Source: Duganella sp. BuS-21
GTDB taxonomy: Bacteria > Pseudomonadota > Gammaproteobacteria > Burkholderiales > Burkholderiaceae_D
DNA: 64,000 nucleotides
Assembly (NCBI GenBank): GCA_041874725.1
Contig: CP097466.1
Span: 1,302,001-1,366,000 of the forward strand
Reading direction: 5' to 3'
In this document: positions 43,308 through 52,317 of the stretch, piece after piece
Layout of the letters: each line of letters starts with the position of its first letter
Position numbering within the stretch: the first letter of the stretch is position 1
The notes under the pieces: model-generated
What the model saw: the letters and a program-made list of their open reading frames with translations, nothing else
Database searches by the model: none
What the model was told of the DNA's origin: nothing
Made by a program: the position numbers and the translations under genes

Positions 43308-45017
43308 TTACATTTTATTGGGAGCCGAGACGCCGATCAGCGCCAGGCCGTTGCGCAGCACCTGGCGCGTGGCCACCATCAGCGCGATACGCGCGGCCTT
43401 GAGCGCCTCGTCGTCGACCAGCACGCGTTCGGCGAAGTAGAAGCTGTGCAGGTTGGCGGCCAGGTCGCGCAGGTAGAACGCGATCTGGTGCGGGCCCAGT
43501 TCCGCCTGCGCGCGCGCCAGCGTTTCCGGATACGCGGCCAGCGTGGCCAGCAGGGTCGCTTCGGTCGGCGCGGTCAGCGGCGACAGGTCGACGTTGGCCA
43601 GGTCGGCTTCGTTGCCGGTCCATTGTTCCAGCATGCGGCAGATGCGCGCGTGGGCGTACTGCACGTAATAGACCGGGTTCTCGTCCGAGGTTTTCAGCGC
43701 GACGTCGACGTCGAACACGAATTCGGTGTCGGCCTTGCGCGAGATGAGGAAGAAGCGCACGGCGTCGCGGCCCTTGGTGATGTCGCCGCCGCCCGACCAT
43801 TCGATCAGGTCGCGCACGGTGACGTAGGAGCCGGCGCGCTTGGAGATCTTGACCTCTTCGCCGCCCTTCATGACGGTGACCATCTTGTGCAGCACGTAGT
43901 CAGGGAAGCCTTGCGGTACGCCGACGTTGACCGCCTGCAGGCCGGCGCGCACGCGCGCGATGGTGCCGTGGTGGTCGGTGCCCTGGACGTTGATGGCCTG
44001 CTGGAAGCCGCGCTGGAACTTGACGATGTGGTAGGCCACGTCCGGCACGAAGTAGGTGTAGGTGCCGTCCTGCTTGCGCATCACGCGATTCTTGTCGTCG
44101 CCGTAGTCTTCGGTGCGCAGCCACAGCGCGCCTTCTTCTTCATAGGTCTTGCCGGATTTGTTCAGCAGGTCGACGGCGGCGTCCACCTTGCCGTCCGCGT
44201 ACAGCGACGATTCCAGGTAGTAGTTGTCGAACTTGACGCCGAAGGCCTGCAGGTCGATATCCTGTTCGTTGCGCAGGTAGGTCACGGCAAAGGCGCGGAT
44301 CGACTCGATGTCTTCGACGTCGCCGGAGGCGGTGGCCGGCGAGCCGTCCGAGGCCGACACGGTTTTCTTTTGCGTGAAGTCGGCGGCGATGTCGGCGATG
44401 TAGTCGCCGTTGTAGGCCGATTCCGGCCAGGCGGCGTCGCCCGGCTTGTGGCCTTGCAGGCGCGCCTGCACCGAGTTGGCCAGGGTCTGGATCTGCACGC
44501 CGGCGTCGTTGTAGTAGAACTCGCGGGTGACGTTGTAGCCTTGCGAAGCGAACAGCGAGGACAGCGCGTCGCCCAGCGCCGCCTGGCGGCCGTGGCCCAC
44601 GTGCAGCGGGCCGGTCGGGTTGGCGGAGACGAATTCGATGATGACTTTCTTGCCGTTGCCGACGCTGACGGCGCCGAAGGCGGCGCCCTGCGCCAGCACG
44701 GTCTTGACCACGGCCTGCTTGGCGGCCGCGCTCACGCGCAGGTTGATGAAGCCCGGGCCGGCGATGTCGGCCGATTCCACCAGGCCCTTGCCGGCCGGAT
44801 TGGCCAGCAGCGCGTCGACCAGCTTGGTGGCCAGTTCGCGCGGGTTCATTTTCAGTTGCTTGGCCAGCTGCATGGCGATATTACAAGCGACATCGCCGTG
44901 CGACGGGTCGCGCGGGCGCTCCAGCACAACGTTGGCAACCACTTCGCTGCCGGCGAGGATGGGGGCGAGGGCGGCCTGGAACAGGGCGGTGATATCTTGT
45001 TTTTGTTGGGCTAGCAT
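43308..45017 (-). CDS. argS: Arginyl-tRNA synthetase
   Basis: ArgS charges tRNA(Arg) with arginine. The 569-residue class I synthetase has an N-terminal Add-1 domain, the HIGH-like motif [17 protein letters not shown] near residue 130, and the KMSKS-like [15 protein letters not shown] near residue 370. The anticodon-binding helix bundle ends the protein ([15 protein letters not shown]). It is the first gene of a seven-gene minus-strand unit ending at 38862. A TATAAT on the minus strand at 45086-45081 lies about 65 bp upstream of the start and may be its -10. Confidence 0.97.
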   Translation of the reverse strand: MLAQQKQDITALFQAALAPILAGSEVVANVVLERPRDPSHGDVACNIAMQLAKQLKMNPRELATKLVDALLANPAGKGLVESADIAGPGFINLRVSAAAKQAVVKTVLAQGAAFGAVSVGNGKKVIIEFVSANPTGPLHVGHGRQAALGDALSSLFASQGYNVTREFYYNDAGVQIQTLANSVQARLQGHKPGDAAWPESAYNGDYIADIAADFTQKKTVSASDGSPATASGDVEDIESIRAFAVTYLRNEQDIDLQAFGVKFDNYYLESSLYADGKVDAAVDLLNKSGKTYEEEGALWLRTEDYGDDKNRVMRKQDGTYTYFVPDVAYHIVKFQRGFQQAINVQGTDHHGTIARVRAGLQAVNVGVPQGFPDYVLHKMVTVMKGGEEVKISKRAGSYVTVRDLIEWSGGGDITKGRDAVRFFLISRKADTEFVFDVDVALKTSDENPVYYVQYAHARICRMLEQWTGNEADLANVDLSPLTAPTEATLLATLAAYPETLARAQAELGPHQIAFYLRDLAANLHSFYFAERVLVDDEALKAARIALMVATRQVLRNGLALIGVSAPNKM

Positions 45018-45080
45018 GCGCTTAAAAATTCATCAGATAGTGGAAACGGCGGGCGCGCAGGCGCCGGCCAAACAGCGGTA

Positions 45081-45086
45081 ATTATA
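45081..45086 (-). promoter_or_regulatory. Candidate -10 box for the argS operon
   Basis: On the minus strand this reads TATAAT, in the 109-bp gap before argS. No convincing TTGACA-like box lies 16-18 bp upstream, so only the -10 is called. It would give a leader of about 55 nt before the argS start. Confidence 0.4.
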
Positions 45087-45126
45087 CTGTGTTGACCGAC
45101 GAACGGCGTTGGCAAGCGGATGTTGT

Positions 45127-45453
45127 TTAATGGATATACTTTGCCGCGGCGAAGGCGATTGCGCCCACCACGCCGGAGAGGGTGATGGCGGTGCCGACAA
45201 ACCATCTGATCAGGCGGATCTCCATTTGCGCAATTTTGATTTCCAACTGCGATGTTTTGGCGTCGACTTTGGCGTCGACCCCGCCGATGGCGCCTTGCAT
45301 TTTGATGTCGAGCTTGGCGATGTCTTCCTTGGTCGCATAGTTCGATTTGATGACCGCGACGTCGATTTCCATGGCGCGCAGCCGGGTGTCAAGGTCGGTC
45401 AGTTGCTCAACCACCTGATTGGGAACCACATCGGATTGGGCCGGGATAGCCAT
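45127..45453 (-). CDS. Small coiled-coil protein with C-terminal membrane helix
   Basis: A 108-residue protein of unknown function. Residues about 15-80 are heptad-like (VVEQLTDLDTRLRAMEIDVA, KSNYATKEDIAKLDIKMQ, DAKTSQLEIKIAQMEIRLIR), predicting a coiled coil. A hydrophobic helix follows at about 84-105 (WFVGTAITLSGVVGAIAFAA). Such tail-anchored coiled-coil proteins are common in betaproteobacteria and phages and have no assigned function that I know. The start MAIPAQSDVV was chosen because the upstream extension has a different composition and runs into the rsmB promoter region. It is divergent from rsmB. Confidence 0.7.
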   Translation of the reverse strand: MAIPAQSDVVPNQVVEQLTDLDTRLRAMEIDVAVIKSNYATKEDIAKLDIKMQGAIGGVDAKVDAKTSQLEIKIAQMEIRLIRWFVGTAITLSGVVGAIAFAAAKYIH

Positions 45454-45599
45454 GCGCCCATGGTACGCCCAAAAACGCCGCGATGTTTGAGGCGAATCAA
45501 GCTGGCGGATACAAGTGTTTACATATCCCGTAATCGCCTTGTCATAAGCGCTGCTGTATACTGCGCGATCACGGCCGTCACCCACTCTGGAATTATCAT

Positions 45600-47009
45600 A
45601 TGAACAAGCGTCCTACGCTCTCTATTAAGTCGCCCGTCAAGTCCAAGCCGGCAGCGCCGAAACTGCGCTCCAGCCATGCGCGCGACCTGAAACCAGCGTT
45701 GCAGACCAGTTTCCAGACCGGCCTCAAGGCCGATTCCCTGGCATTCAGCCTGATCGGCGCCGCCGGCGCCGTCGCCCAGGTCAAAACCGGCACCAACCTG
45801 CCGCAGGCGCTGGCCCAGGTCTGGGGCCGCCAGGACACCACACCGCAGGCGCGCGGCGCCATGCAGGACATCGCCTATCGCGCCATGCGCCAGCTGGGCC
45901 AGAGCGAGGCCTTGATCGCCCTGATGGCGCCCAAGGCGCCCGAACCGCTGGTGGCGGCCTTGCTGTCGTGCGCGCTGGCGTTGATGACCGCGCCGGACGA
46001 CACTGCGCCCTACGAAGAATTCACCGTGGTCGACCAGACCGTGACGGCGGCCGACGCCCACCCGGACACCGCCCGCGCCAAGGGCATGGTCAACGCCGTG
46101 CTGCGCCGCTTCCTGCGCGAACGCAAGGCCCTGCTGGACGCGGTGCTGCTGCAACCGGTAGCAAAATGGAATTATCCGCAATGGTGGATCGACGCCGTCA
46201 AGAGCGCCTGGCCGCAGGAATGGCAAGCGGTGCTGGCCACCGGCAACCAGCCGCCGCCACTGACCCTGCGCATCAACGCCCGCAAGACCAGCATGGAACA
46301 ATATCTGGCCACGCTGGCCGAGGCCGGCATGGCCGCCGAACAGATCGGCCCCTACGCCGTGCGCCTGGAGAAACCGCTGGGCGTGCACCTGATCCCCGGC
46401 TTCGACCAGGGCCTGGTGTCGGTGCAGGACGCCGGCGCCCAGCTGGCCGCGCCGCTGCTGGACGTGCAAGACGGCATGCGCGTGCTGGACGCCTGCGCCG
46501 CGCCGGGCGGCAAGACCTGCCACATCCTGGAGCTGGCCGAGGCCCAGGTGACCGCGCTGGACGCCGACGCCAAGCGCCTGACCCGCGTCGGCGAGAACCT
46601 GGAGCGCCTGCAACTGCAGGCCACGCTCAAGCCGGCCGAAGCCCAGTCCAGCGGCTGGTGGGACGGCCAGCCCTTCGACCGCATCCTGGCCGACGTGCCG
46701 TGCACGGCCTCCGGCATCGTGCGCCGCCACCCGGATATCCGCTGGCTGCGCCGCAAGGGCGACACGCTCCAACTTGCAACACTTTCGGGCAAAATCCTCG
46801 ACAACCTTTGGCAGATGCTGGCGCCGGGTGGTAAATTGCTGTTCGTGACATGTTCCTTGTGGCCGCAGGAATCCGAGGCGCAGGCGGCCGCTTTTGCAGT
46901 ACGCAATCAGGCCGTCCGCCTGGATGCGCCCGGTCAATTGCTCCCCGCCGGCGGCTCCGGGCAGGATCACGATGGTTTGTTTTACGCGCTGTTCCAGAAA
47001 AATGCGTAA
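45600..47009 (+). CDS. rsmB: 16S rRNA (cytosine-5)-methyltransferase RsmB
   Basis: RsmB methylates C967 of 16S rRNA. It has 469 residues. An N-terminal NusB-like RNA-binding domain covers about 40-175 (ARGAMQDIAYRAMRQLGQSE). The Rossmann methyltransferase domain has the SAM motif VLDACAAPGGKTCHILELAE, the DVPCTASGIVRRHPDIRWLR motif with the first catalytic cysteine, and FVTCSLWPQESEAQ with the second. The first 35 residues are basic and variable. A TATACT box at 45557-45562 may be a -10. Its stop overlaps the start of the DUF4390 gene by 8 bp. Confidence 0.94.
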   Translation: MNKRPTLSIKSPVKSKPAAPKLRSSHARDLKPALQTSFQTGLKADSLAFSLIGAAGAVAQVKTGTNLPQALAQVWGRQDTTPQARGAMQDIAYRAMRQLGQSEALIALMAPKAPEPLVAALLSCALALMTAPDDTAPYEEFTVVDQTVTAADAHPDTARAKGMVNAVLRRFLRERKALLDAVLLQPVAKWNYPQWWIDAVKSAWPQEWQAVLATGNQPPPLTLRINARKTSMEQYLATLAEAGMAAEQIGPYAVRLEKPLGVHLIPGFDQGLVSVQDAGAQLAAPLLDVQDGMRVLDACAAPGGKTCHILELAEAQVTALDADAKRLTRVGENLERLQLQATLKPAEAQSSGWWDGQPFDRILADVPCTASGIVRRHPDIRWLRRKGDTLQLATLSGKILDNLWQMLAPGGKLLFVTCSLWPQESEAQAAAFAVRNQAVRLDAPGQLLPAGGSGQDHDGLFYALFQKNA

Positions 47010-47601
47010 CCACTTGAGTACTTGCCCACCCGTGACGCTACGATTTTTTCGACTCCTGATCGCACCATTGCTGCTGATGCTGGCGCTGCTGCCGCAGCCG
47101 TCGCAAGCGTCCGAGGGCGTCGAAATCCGTCGTTCGCTGGTGGAGGCGACCGAAGACGGCTACCGCCTTTCGGCCACCTACGGCTTCGAACTGAGCCGCG
47201 AGATGGAAGATGCCCTGCAGTACGGCAAGACCCTGTATTTCTACACCGAAATCGAATTCACCCGCCCGCGCTGGTACTGGTTCGATGAAAAAGCCATCAC
47301 CGCGCGCCAGACCATCAGCCTGTCATACAACGTCCTGACCCGCCAGTACAACGTGGCCATCAGCGGCAATGTGCACCAGAGTTTCTCCTCGCTCGACGAC
47401 GCGCTGTTCCTGATCCGCCGCCCCAACCGCTGGCTGGTGGCGACGCGCGGCGCGCTCAAGGTGGGCGAGACCTATACCGTGCGCCTGAGCATGGGGCTCG
47501 ACCCCAACTACGTGCCCAAGCCGCTCAAGGTCAACGCCCTGAACAACAACGAGTGGCGCCTGGCGTCCGACAAGAAATCCTTCCAGTACAGGGCCGAGTA
47601 A
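47002..47601 (+). CDS. DUF4390-family exported protein
   Basis: A 199-residue protein with a signal peptide (LRFFRLLIAPLLLMLALLPQ, cleavage after PSQAS). The mature part is beta-rich: VEIRRSLVEATEDGYRLSAT, RPRWYWFDEKAITARQTISL and ALFLIRRPNRWLV are typical of DUF4390. It overlaps the rsmB stop and abuts the NtrY-like kinase gene with no gap, a conserved betaproteobacterial arrangement. A GTG at 47032 is an alternative start. A role in sensing for the kinase is plausible from context, but no function is established to my knowledge. Confidence 0.83.
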   Translation: MRNHLSTCPPVTLRFFRLLIAPLLLMLALLPQPSQASEGVEIRRSLVEATEDGYRLSATYGFELSREMEDALQYGKTLYFYTEIEFTRPRWYWFDEKAITARQTISLSYNVLTRQYNVAISGNVHQSFSSLDDALFLIRRPNRWLVATRGALKVGETYTVRLSMGLDPNYVPKPLKVNALNNNEWRLASDKKSFQYRAE

Positions 47602-49893
47602 GTGAAGACGGCCTTGCGGTATTTTTCGGTCGTTGGCGGCGGCATCGTCAGTATCCTGCTGTTCATGCTGGCGTCGGCCTCCGACAATTCCGGCTTCTTC
47701 GACCGCTACTATGGCTGGCTGCTGGGCCTGAACGCGGCGGTGGCGGTGTCGCTGCTGCTGCTGGTCGCGGTGTCCCTGTTCCGCCTGTATGCGCGCTTCA
47801 AGGCCGGCAAGTTCGGCTCCAAGCTGATGTCGCGGCTGGTGATGCTGTTTGCTGCCATTGGCGTGCTGCCGGGGCTGGTGATCTTCCTGGTCTCCGTACA
47901 ATTCGTTTCCCATTCGATTGAGTCGTGGTTCAACGTGCCGGTGGAAGAGGCGCTGGAATCCGGCATCAACCTCAGCCGTGCCGGCCTGGACCGCGCGGTC
48001 GGCGAGCTGACCGTCAGCGCCACCCAGACCGTGCAGGATCTGGCCGACCGCCCGTTCGGCACCGAGCGCGCCACGCTGGCCAACCTGGTCAAGAGCCAGA
48101 CCGGCATGCAGAACGCCATCATCGTCGACGGCGAAGGCGGGCTGGTGGTCAGTGCGCGCGCCAGCCGCAGCGGCAACCTCAGCGCCGACCTGCCGACCCG
48201 CGACATGATGGCCAAGGTGCGCAAGGGCGAGGTGTACGGCGCGCCCGAAGGCGGCAACGAGCTGCACAGCGACCTGGTCAACGCACCGCTGCCGGCCGAA
48301 GCCGTCAACAAACTGCGCCTGCGCGTGCTGATCGCCATACCCGACCACGTGCAGCCCAACGGCACCCATCTGGCGCCGCGCTACCTGCAACTGCTGCAGC
48401 TGGCGCCGTCCCAGCTGGCGGCCGACGGCGAAACCATCCGCGCCGCCTATGCCGACTATAAGGAGCGCTTCGACGCCCGCGAAGGCCTGCGCAAGATGTA
48501 CATCGTGACCTTGACGCTGACCTTGCTGCTGGCGGTGTTCGGCGCCATCGCCAGCGCCTTCCTGATCGCCAGCGACCTGGCCCAGCCGCTGTTGCTGCTG
48601 GCCGAGGGCACGCGCGCGGTGGCCGAGGGCGACCTGTCGCCGCGCCCGATCGTCGCCACCTCGGACGAGCTGGGCACGCTGACGCAATCGTTCAACACCA
48701 TGACGCGCCAGCTGTCGGACGCCCGCAGCGCCGTCGAGCGCAACCGCGCGGCGCTGCAGAACGCCAAGGCCCACCTGGAATCGGTGCTGGCCAATATGTC
48801 GGCCGGGGTGATGGTGCTGGACCATGAATTCCACCTGATCAGCTGCAATGACTCGGTCGAGCGCATCCTGCAGCAGGCCGGCGTCACCATGATCGGCCAG
48901 AAGCTCGACGAGATCGAAGGCTTGCAGGAATTCGGCGGCGCCATTGTGACGGCGTTCGCGGCGCAGAGCGCGCAGTCGGCGGCCGGGCGCAATATCGCGC
49001 GCCTGCACTGGCAGCGCCAGCTGGAAGTGCCGCGCCGCGCCGCCAGCATCGAAGGCGGCGACCTGACCTTGCTGACGCGCGGCTCGCGCCTGCCGATCGA
49101 GGGCGGCAGCGGCTACCTGGTGGTGTTCGACGATATCTCGGACGTGATCTCGGCCCAGCGTTCGATCGCCTGGGGCGAGGTGGCGCGCCGCCTGGCGCAC
49201 GAGATCAAGAATCCGCTGACGCCGATCCAGCTGTCGGCCGAGCGCATGCAGATGAAGCTCGAAGACAAGCTGATGCCGTCCGATGCCGAGCTGCTCAACC
49301 GTGGCACGGCCACCATCGTCAACCAGGTGGCGGCCATGAAGCGCATGGTCGACGACTTCCGCGACTACGCCAAAACGCCGCCGGCCGTGCTGGAGCCGCT
49401 GGACCTGAACGCGCTGCTCGACGAAATCCTGCACCTGTACCTCGGCGGCGAAGGTAACGACATTATTCATCTGCAGCTGGGCGCCGGCTTGCCGCTGGTG
49501 ATGGGCGATCCGACCCAGTTGCGCCAGGTCATCCACAACCTGCTGCAGAACGCGCAGGACGCCATGGCCGAGCTGGTGGACGGCGCACCGCAGGCGCGCA
49601 TTGACGTGATCACCGAAGCCATTCATTATCAGGGCGCGGATGGTAAGCAGCGCACAGCGGTGCGCTTGGCGATCTCCGATAATGGACCGGGATTTGCACC
49701 GAAAATATTGGCCAAGGCCTTCGAGCCCTACGTCACGTCGAAGGCGCGCGGCACCGGTCTGGGACTGGCGATGGTGAAAAAAATTATCGAAGAACATGGG
49801 GGACGGATCGATATCCAGAACCATGTCGATAGAAGTGGCGCGTCGGTGTTGATTTTGCTGTTAAAGTTAGCTCCGGCGTCGCAAAATAGCTAA
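47602..49893 (+). CDS. NtrY-like sensor histidine kinase
   Basis: A 763-residue multi-domain membrane kinase starting with GTG directly after the DUF4390 stop. Hydrophobic segments lie at about 7-27, 35-58, 75-98 and 300-320, enclosing a periplasmic region of about 200 residues. Then follow a HAMP domain (about 320-375), a PAS domain (about 385-500), HisKA with RRLAHEIKNPLTPIQLSAER, and an ATPase domain with HNLLQNAQDAMAEL and KARGTGLGLAMVKKIIEEHG. The NPLTPIQLSAERM form of the H-box is characteristic of NtrY. Its regulator is encoded 59 bp downstream. The pair may control nitrogen, redox or envelope genes in different species. Confidence 0.92.
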   Translation: MKTALRYFSVVGGGIVSILLFMLASASDNSGFFDRYYGWLLGLNAAVAVSLLLLVAVSLFRLYARFKAGKFGSKLMSRLVMLFAAIGVLPGLVIFLVSVQFVSHSIESWFNVPVEEALESGINLSRAGLDRAVGELTVSATQTVQDLADRPFGTERATLANLVKSQTGMQNAIIVDGEGGLVVSARASRSGNLSADLPTRDMMAKVRKGEVYGAPEGGNELHSDLVNAPLPAEAVNKLRLRVLIAIPDHVQPNGTHLAPRYLQLLQLAPSQLAADGETIRAAYADYKERFDAREGLRKMYIVTLTLTLLLAVFGAIASAFLIASDLAQPLLLLAEGTRAVAEGDLSPRPIVATSDELGTLTQSFNTMTRQLSDARSAVERNRAALQNAKAHLESVLANMSAGVMVLDHEFHLISCNDSVERILQQAGVTMIGQKLDEIEGLQEFGGAIVTAFAAQSAQSAAGRNIARLHWQRQLEVPRRAASIEGGDLTLLTRGSRLPIEGGSGYLVVFDDISDVISAQRSIAWGEVARRLAHEIKNPLTPIQLSAERMQMKLEDKLMPSDAELLNRGTATIVNQVAAMKRMVDDFRDYAKTPPAVLEPLDLNALLDEILHLYLGGEGNDIIHLQLGAGLPLVMGDPTQLRQVIHNLLQNAQDAMAELVDGAPQARIDVITEAIHYQGADGKQRTAVRLAISDNGPGFAPKILAKAFEPYVTSKARGTGLGLAMVKKIIEEHGGRIDIQNHVDRSGASVLILLLKLAPASQNS

Positions 49894-49952
49894 AATGCTA
49901 TGACTACAAAAATCATTGCCGCCTACAGGTGGTGAAATGAGGACAAGGGAAG

Positions 49953-50666
49953 ATGGCAAACATTCTGGTGGTTGACGATGAAATGGGTATCCGCGAGTTG
50001 CTCTCGGAAATCTTGAGCGACGAGGGACATGCAATACAACTGGCGGAAAACGCCCAGCAGGCGCGCGAAGCACGCGCCCAGGGTGCGCCGGACCTGGTGC
50101 TGCTCGATATCTGGATGCCCGATACCGACGGCGTGACCCTGCTCAAGGAATGGCAGCGCGACGGCCTGCTCACCATGCCGGTGATCATGATGTCTGGCCA
50201 CGCGACGATCGACACGGCGGTCGAAGCCACCCGCATCGGCGCCTTGAATTTCCTGGAGAAACCGATCGCCCTGCAAAAGCTGCTGAAAGCCGTGCAGGCC
50301 GGCCTGACCCGCGCGCAGGAAAGCGTGCGCGCACCGGCGTTGGCGCCGCGTCCGATGACCACGGCACAGCCCGAAGAATCGATCTCGCAAGGTTTCGCCC
50401 AAGCGACCGCCTCGGCGGCGATTGCCGTGCGCGGCGGCGCCACCGTGGCCGGCGCCGACAACCACATGTTCAACCTGTCGTTCGACCTGCCGCTGCGCGA
50501 AGCACGCGATGCGTTCGAGCGCATGTACTTCGAGCACCATCTGGGCCGCGAGGGCGGCAGCATGACGCGCGTGGCTGAAAAGACGGGCCTGGAGCGCACC
50601 CACTTGTATCGCAAGCTCAAGCAGCTGGGCGTGGAGCCGGGCAAGCTGGCCAAGAAGAACGCATAA
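49953..50666 (+). CDS. Response regulator with Fis-type DNA-binding domain, no AAA+ domain
   Basis: A 237-residue regulator. The receiver domain has VVDDE at 6-10, phospho-acceptor Asp52 in LVLLDIWMPDTDG and the lysine in FLEKPIALQKLL, as in NtrX. A linker of about 55 residues follows, then a Fis-type helix-turn-helix at about 195-232 (REGGSMTRVAEKTGLERTHL). Classical NtrX is about 450 residues with a sigma-54 AAA+ domain between these parts; here that domain is missing. The protein is therefore a short NtrX-like regulator unlikely to act through sigma-54. The partner is the NtrY-like kinase upstream. AAGGGAAG precedes the ATG as a good ribosome site. Confidence 0.9.
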   Translation: MANILVVDDEMGIRELLSEILSDEGHAIQLAENAQQAREARAQGAPDLVLLDIWMPDTDGVTLLKEWQRDGLLTMPVIMMSGHATIDTAVEATRIGALNFLEKPIALQKLLKAVQAGLTRAQESVRAPALAPRPMTTAQPEESISQGFAQATASAAIAVRGGATVAGADNHMFNLSFDLPLREARDAFERMYFEHHLGREGGSMTRVAEKTGLERTHLYRKLKQLGVEPGKLAKKNA

Positions 50667-50671
50667 TCCCC

Positions 50672-51100
50672 ATGGGCAGTCCAGACACCGGCGCCGCCCA
50701 TCACCGGCCGCCGGTGCCCACCTGGCTGGTCACCGGCCCCCGCGCCGGCGCGCGCGAGGCGGCCGTCGCGGCCCATCTCCCGAAAGAGGGGGGCAGCGTC
50801 ATCATTCTGGAGGGTTTGTCGGACGGCGGTTCGGCCTTATCCTTTGACCCTGCGGATGGCCCTTTCCCCAACAAAATTGTTCCTGATGTGTTGCCGCAGA
50901 TACTACGGATAGCACCAGGCTGCCTTCATTGCAGCGGTAATCTGATTTTGCGAGTAACATTAAACCGTGTGCTGCGCCGTCCCCCCGCGCAGCTCTACAT
51001 CAGCCTGGCCTCCGCCGAGCACCTTGAGCAGCTGCGTGCCTGGCTGTCGGAGGCGCCCTACGGCACCTTGCTGGATTTGCAAGACGACATCGCGGCCTAG
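50672..51100 (+). CDS. CobW-like protein lacking a canonical P-loop
   Basis: A 142-residue protein I do not recognise firmly. PTWLVTGPRAGAREAAVAAH near residues 16-35 sits where a CobW/COG0523 P-loop (GxxGxGKT) would be, but the GKT is absent. APGCLHCSGNLILRVTLNRV near 81-100 resembles the CobW GCxxC metal motif and following helix. The middle part expected in a CobW GTPase is largely missing, so it may be a remnant or a short family of its own. It begins 5 bp after the NtrX-like gene and may share its transcript. Function is unknown. Confidence 0.55.
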   Translation: MGSPDTGAAHHRPPVPTWLVTGPRAGAREAAVAAHLPKEGGSVIILEGLSDGGSALSFDPADGPFPNKIVPDVLPQILRIAPGCLHCSGNLILRVTLNRVLRRPPAQLYISLASAEHLEQLRAWLSEAPYGTLLDLQDDIAA

Positions 51101-51200
51101 CCCCAGCCCGCTGATTGGCCTTGAAATGGCCCGCTGCCGGCCCCAAGTGAGGCTGGAGGCGGAAACGAAAGGTGTTTCGCCCCTTGTGAAAGGAAGCAAA

Positions 51201-51458
51201 ATGAACCTGATCTACAACAGCGAGCAATACAGTGTTGTCGAATTCGGCGCCGACCGCAGCCTGGATGCATTGCGCTTCGGTGGCTACGAAATCGTCGACA
51301 AAGGCGGCAAGCGGGAAATCTTTATCGCCGGTATCCTGGCCCAGCATTTCCGGCGCGACGTCAACGAACTGATCGCCGGCGAGCCCACGATGGCGGAAAT
51401 CGACGAGTTCCTGGGCAGCTACGATGCGCTGATGAGTCAGCCGGTGCTGCTGCATTAA
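51201..51458 (+). CDS. DUF3567-family small protein
   Basis: An 85-residue soluble protein. The sequence MNLIYNSEQYSVVEFGA, then GGYEIVDKGGKREIFI, then VNELIAGEPTMAEIDEFLG matches the DUF3567 pattern, a family I know mainly from betaproteobacteria. A strong ribosome site (AAAGGAAG) lies 6 bp before the ATG, which fixes the start. It is likely expressed at good level. The function is unknown. It lies between the CobW-like gene and the amidotransferase gene, which appears to have its own promoter. Confidence 0.82.
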   Translation: MNLIYNSEQYSVVEFGADRSLDALRFGGYEIVDKGGKREIFIAGILAQHFRRDVNELIAGEPTMAEIDEFLGSYDALMSQPVLLH

Positions 51459-51485
51459 ACTTCACGGCGGTTGGCGCGTGGTGGT

Positions 51486-51491
51486 TATAAT
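51486..51491 (+). promoter_or_regulatory. TATAAT box placed for a leaderless transcript
   Basis: A consensus -10 lies with its end only 6 bp before the ATG at 51498. Transcription from it would begin at or within a base or two of the start codon. The best -35 is TTCACG at 51461-51466, with a long 19-bp spacer. No Shine-Dalgarno sequence lies between the box and the ATG. Confidence 0.5.
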
Positions 51492-51497
51492 CACGCC

Positions 51498-52271
51498 ATG
51501 TGCCAACTTCTAGGAATGAACTGCAACGTCCCGACCGACATTGTGTTCAGCTTTACCGGCTTCGCCATGCGCGGCGGCCACACCGACACCCACCACGACG
51601 GCTGGGGCATCGCCTTTTTCGAAGGCGCCGGCGTGCGTCACTTCGTCGATCATCAGGCCGCCATCGCCTCGCCGATCGCCGAGCTGATCAAACGCTACCC
51701 GATCAAATCCACCAACGTCATCGCCCATATCCGCAAGGCGACGCAGGGCAAGGTTGCGCTGGAAAACTGCCATCCCTTCGTGCGCGAGCTGTGGGGGCAG
51801 TACTGGGTATTCGCCCACAACGGCGACCTCAAGGAATTCAATCCGCTGTTGAACGGCGCCTTCCGGCCGGTCGGCACCACCGACAGCGAGTTGGCGTTCT
51901 GCTACATCCTGCAGCAGCTGAGGGCCCGCTTCGGCGAGCAGCGCCCGCCGCTGGACCAGTTGCGCTCGGTGCTAGCCTCGTTGGTGCACGAGATCGCCAC
52001 CCACGGCACCTTCAATATGATGCTGTCCTCGGGCGGTGAACTGTTCGCCCATTGTTCAACCAATCTGTACTATCTGGTGCGCCAGCACCCGTTTGATACG
52101 GCAAAACTGTCCGATGAAGATGTCAGCGTCGATTTCGCCGAGGTCACCACGCCCAACGACCGGGTCGCCATTATCGTTACCCAGCCCCTCACCACCAACG
52201 AGCAGTGGACGGCGTTCCTGCCGGGCGAACTGAAACTATTCATCGATGGGATCCCGCAAGCGGGAGATTGA
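51498..52271 (+). CDS. Class II glutamine amidotransferase, YafJ-like
   Basis: A 257-residue N-terminal-nucleophile amidotransferase. After removal of Met1, Cys2 (MCQLLGMNC) is the catalytic residue, which fixes the start exactly. RGGHTDTHHDGWGIAFF, NVIAHIRKAT and YWVFAHNGDL are the glutamine-site motifs, and GTTDSELAFCYIL follows. No synthase domain is attached, as in E. coli YafJ. The acceptor of the released ammonia is unknown. The ATG lacks an upstream ribosome site and lies 6 bp past a TATAAT box, suggesting a leaderless message. Confidence 0.9.
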   Translation: MCQLLGMNCNVPTDIVFSFTGFAMRGGHTDTHHDGWGIAFFEGAGVRHFVDHQAAIASPIAELIKRYPIKSTNVIAHIRKATQGKVALENCHPFVRELWGQYWVFAHNGDLKEFNPLLNGAFRPVGTTDSELAFCYILQQLRARFGEQRPPLDQLRSVLASLVHEIATHGTFNMMLSSGGELFAHCSTNLYYLVRQHPFDTAKLSDEDVSVDFAEVTTPNDRVAIIVTQPLTTNEQWTAFLPGELKLFIDGIPQAGD

Positions 52272-52317
52272 GCTAAATTCGCAAGACATGGCCGCGCATT
52301 GCTGTCAAAATAGTCAA

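Noticed and set aside
41928..45014. A 1028-codon plus-strand frame opposite dsbA, SPOR and argS
   Set aside because: It spans several real genes on the other strand and has the Arg/Gly/Val-rich composition of GC-rich shadows. No ribosome site or domain supports it.
47323..49824. An 833-codon minus-strand frame opposite the NtrY-like kinase
   Set aside because: Antisense shadow with Gln/His/Arg-rich composition; the kinase domains on the plus strand are intact and typical.
50672..51100. Calling this a functional CobW GTPase
   Set aside because: The P-loop lysine and Ser/Thr are missing and the protein is far shorter than the family, so only a CobW-like resemblance is claimed.
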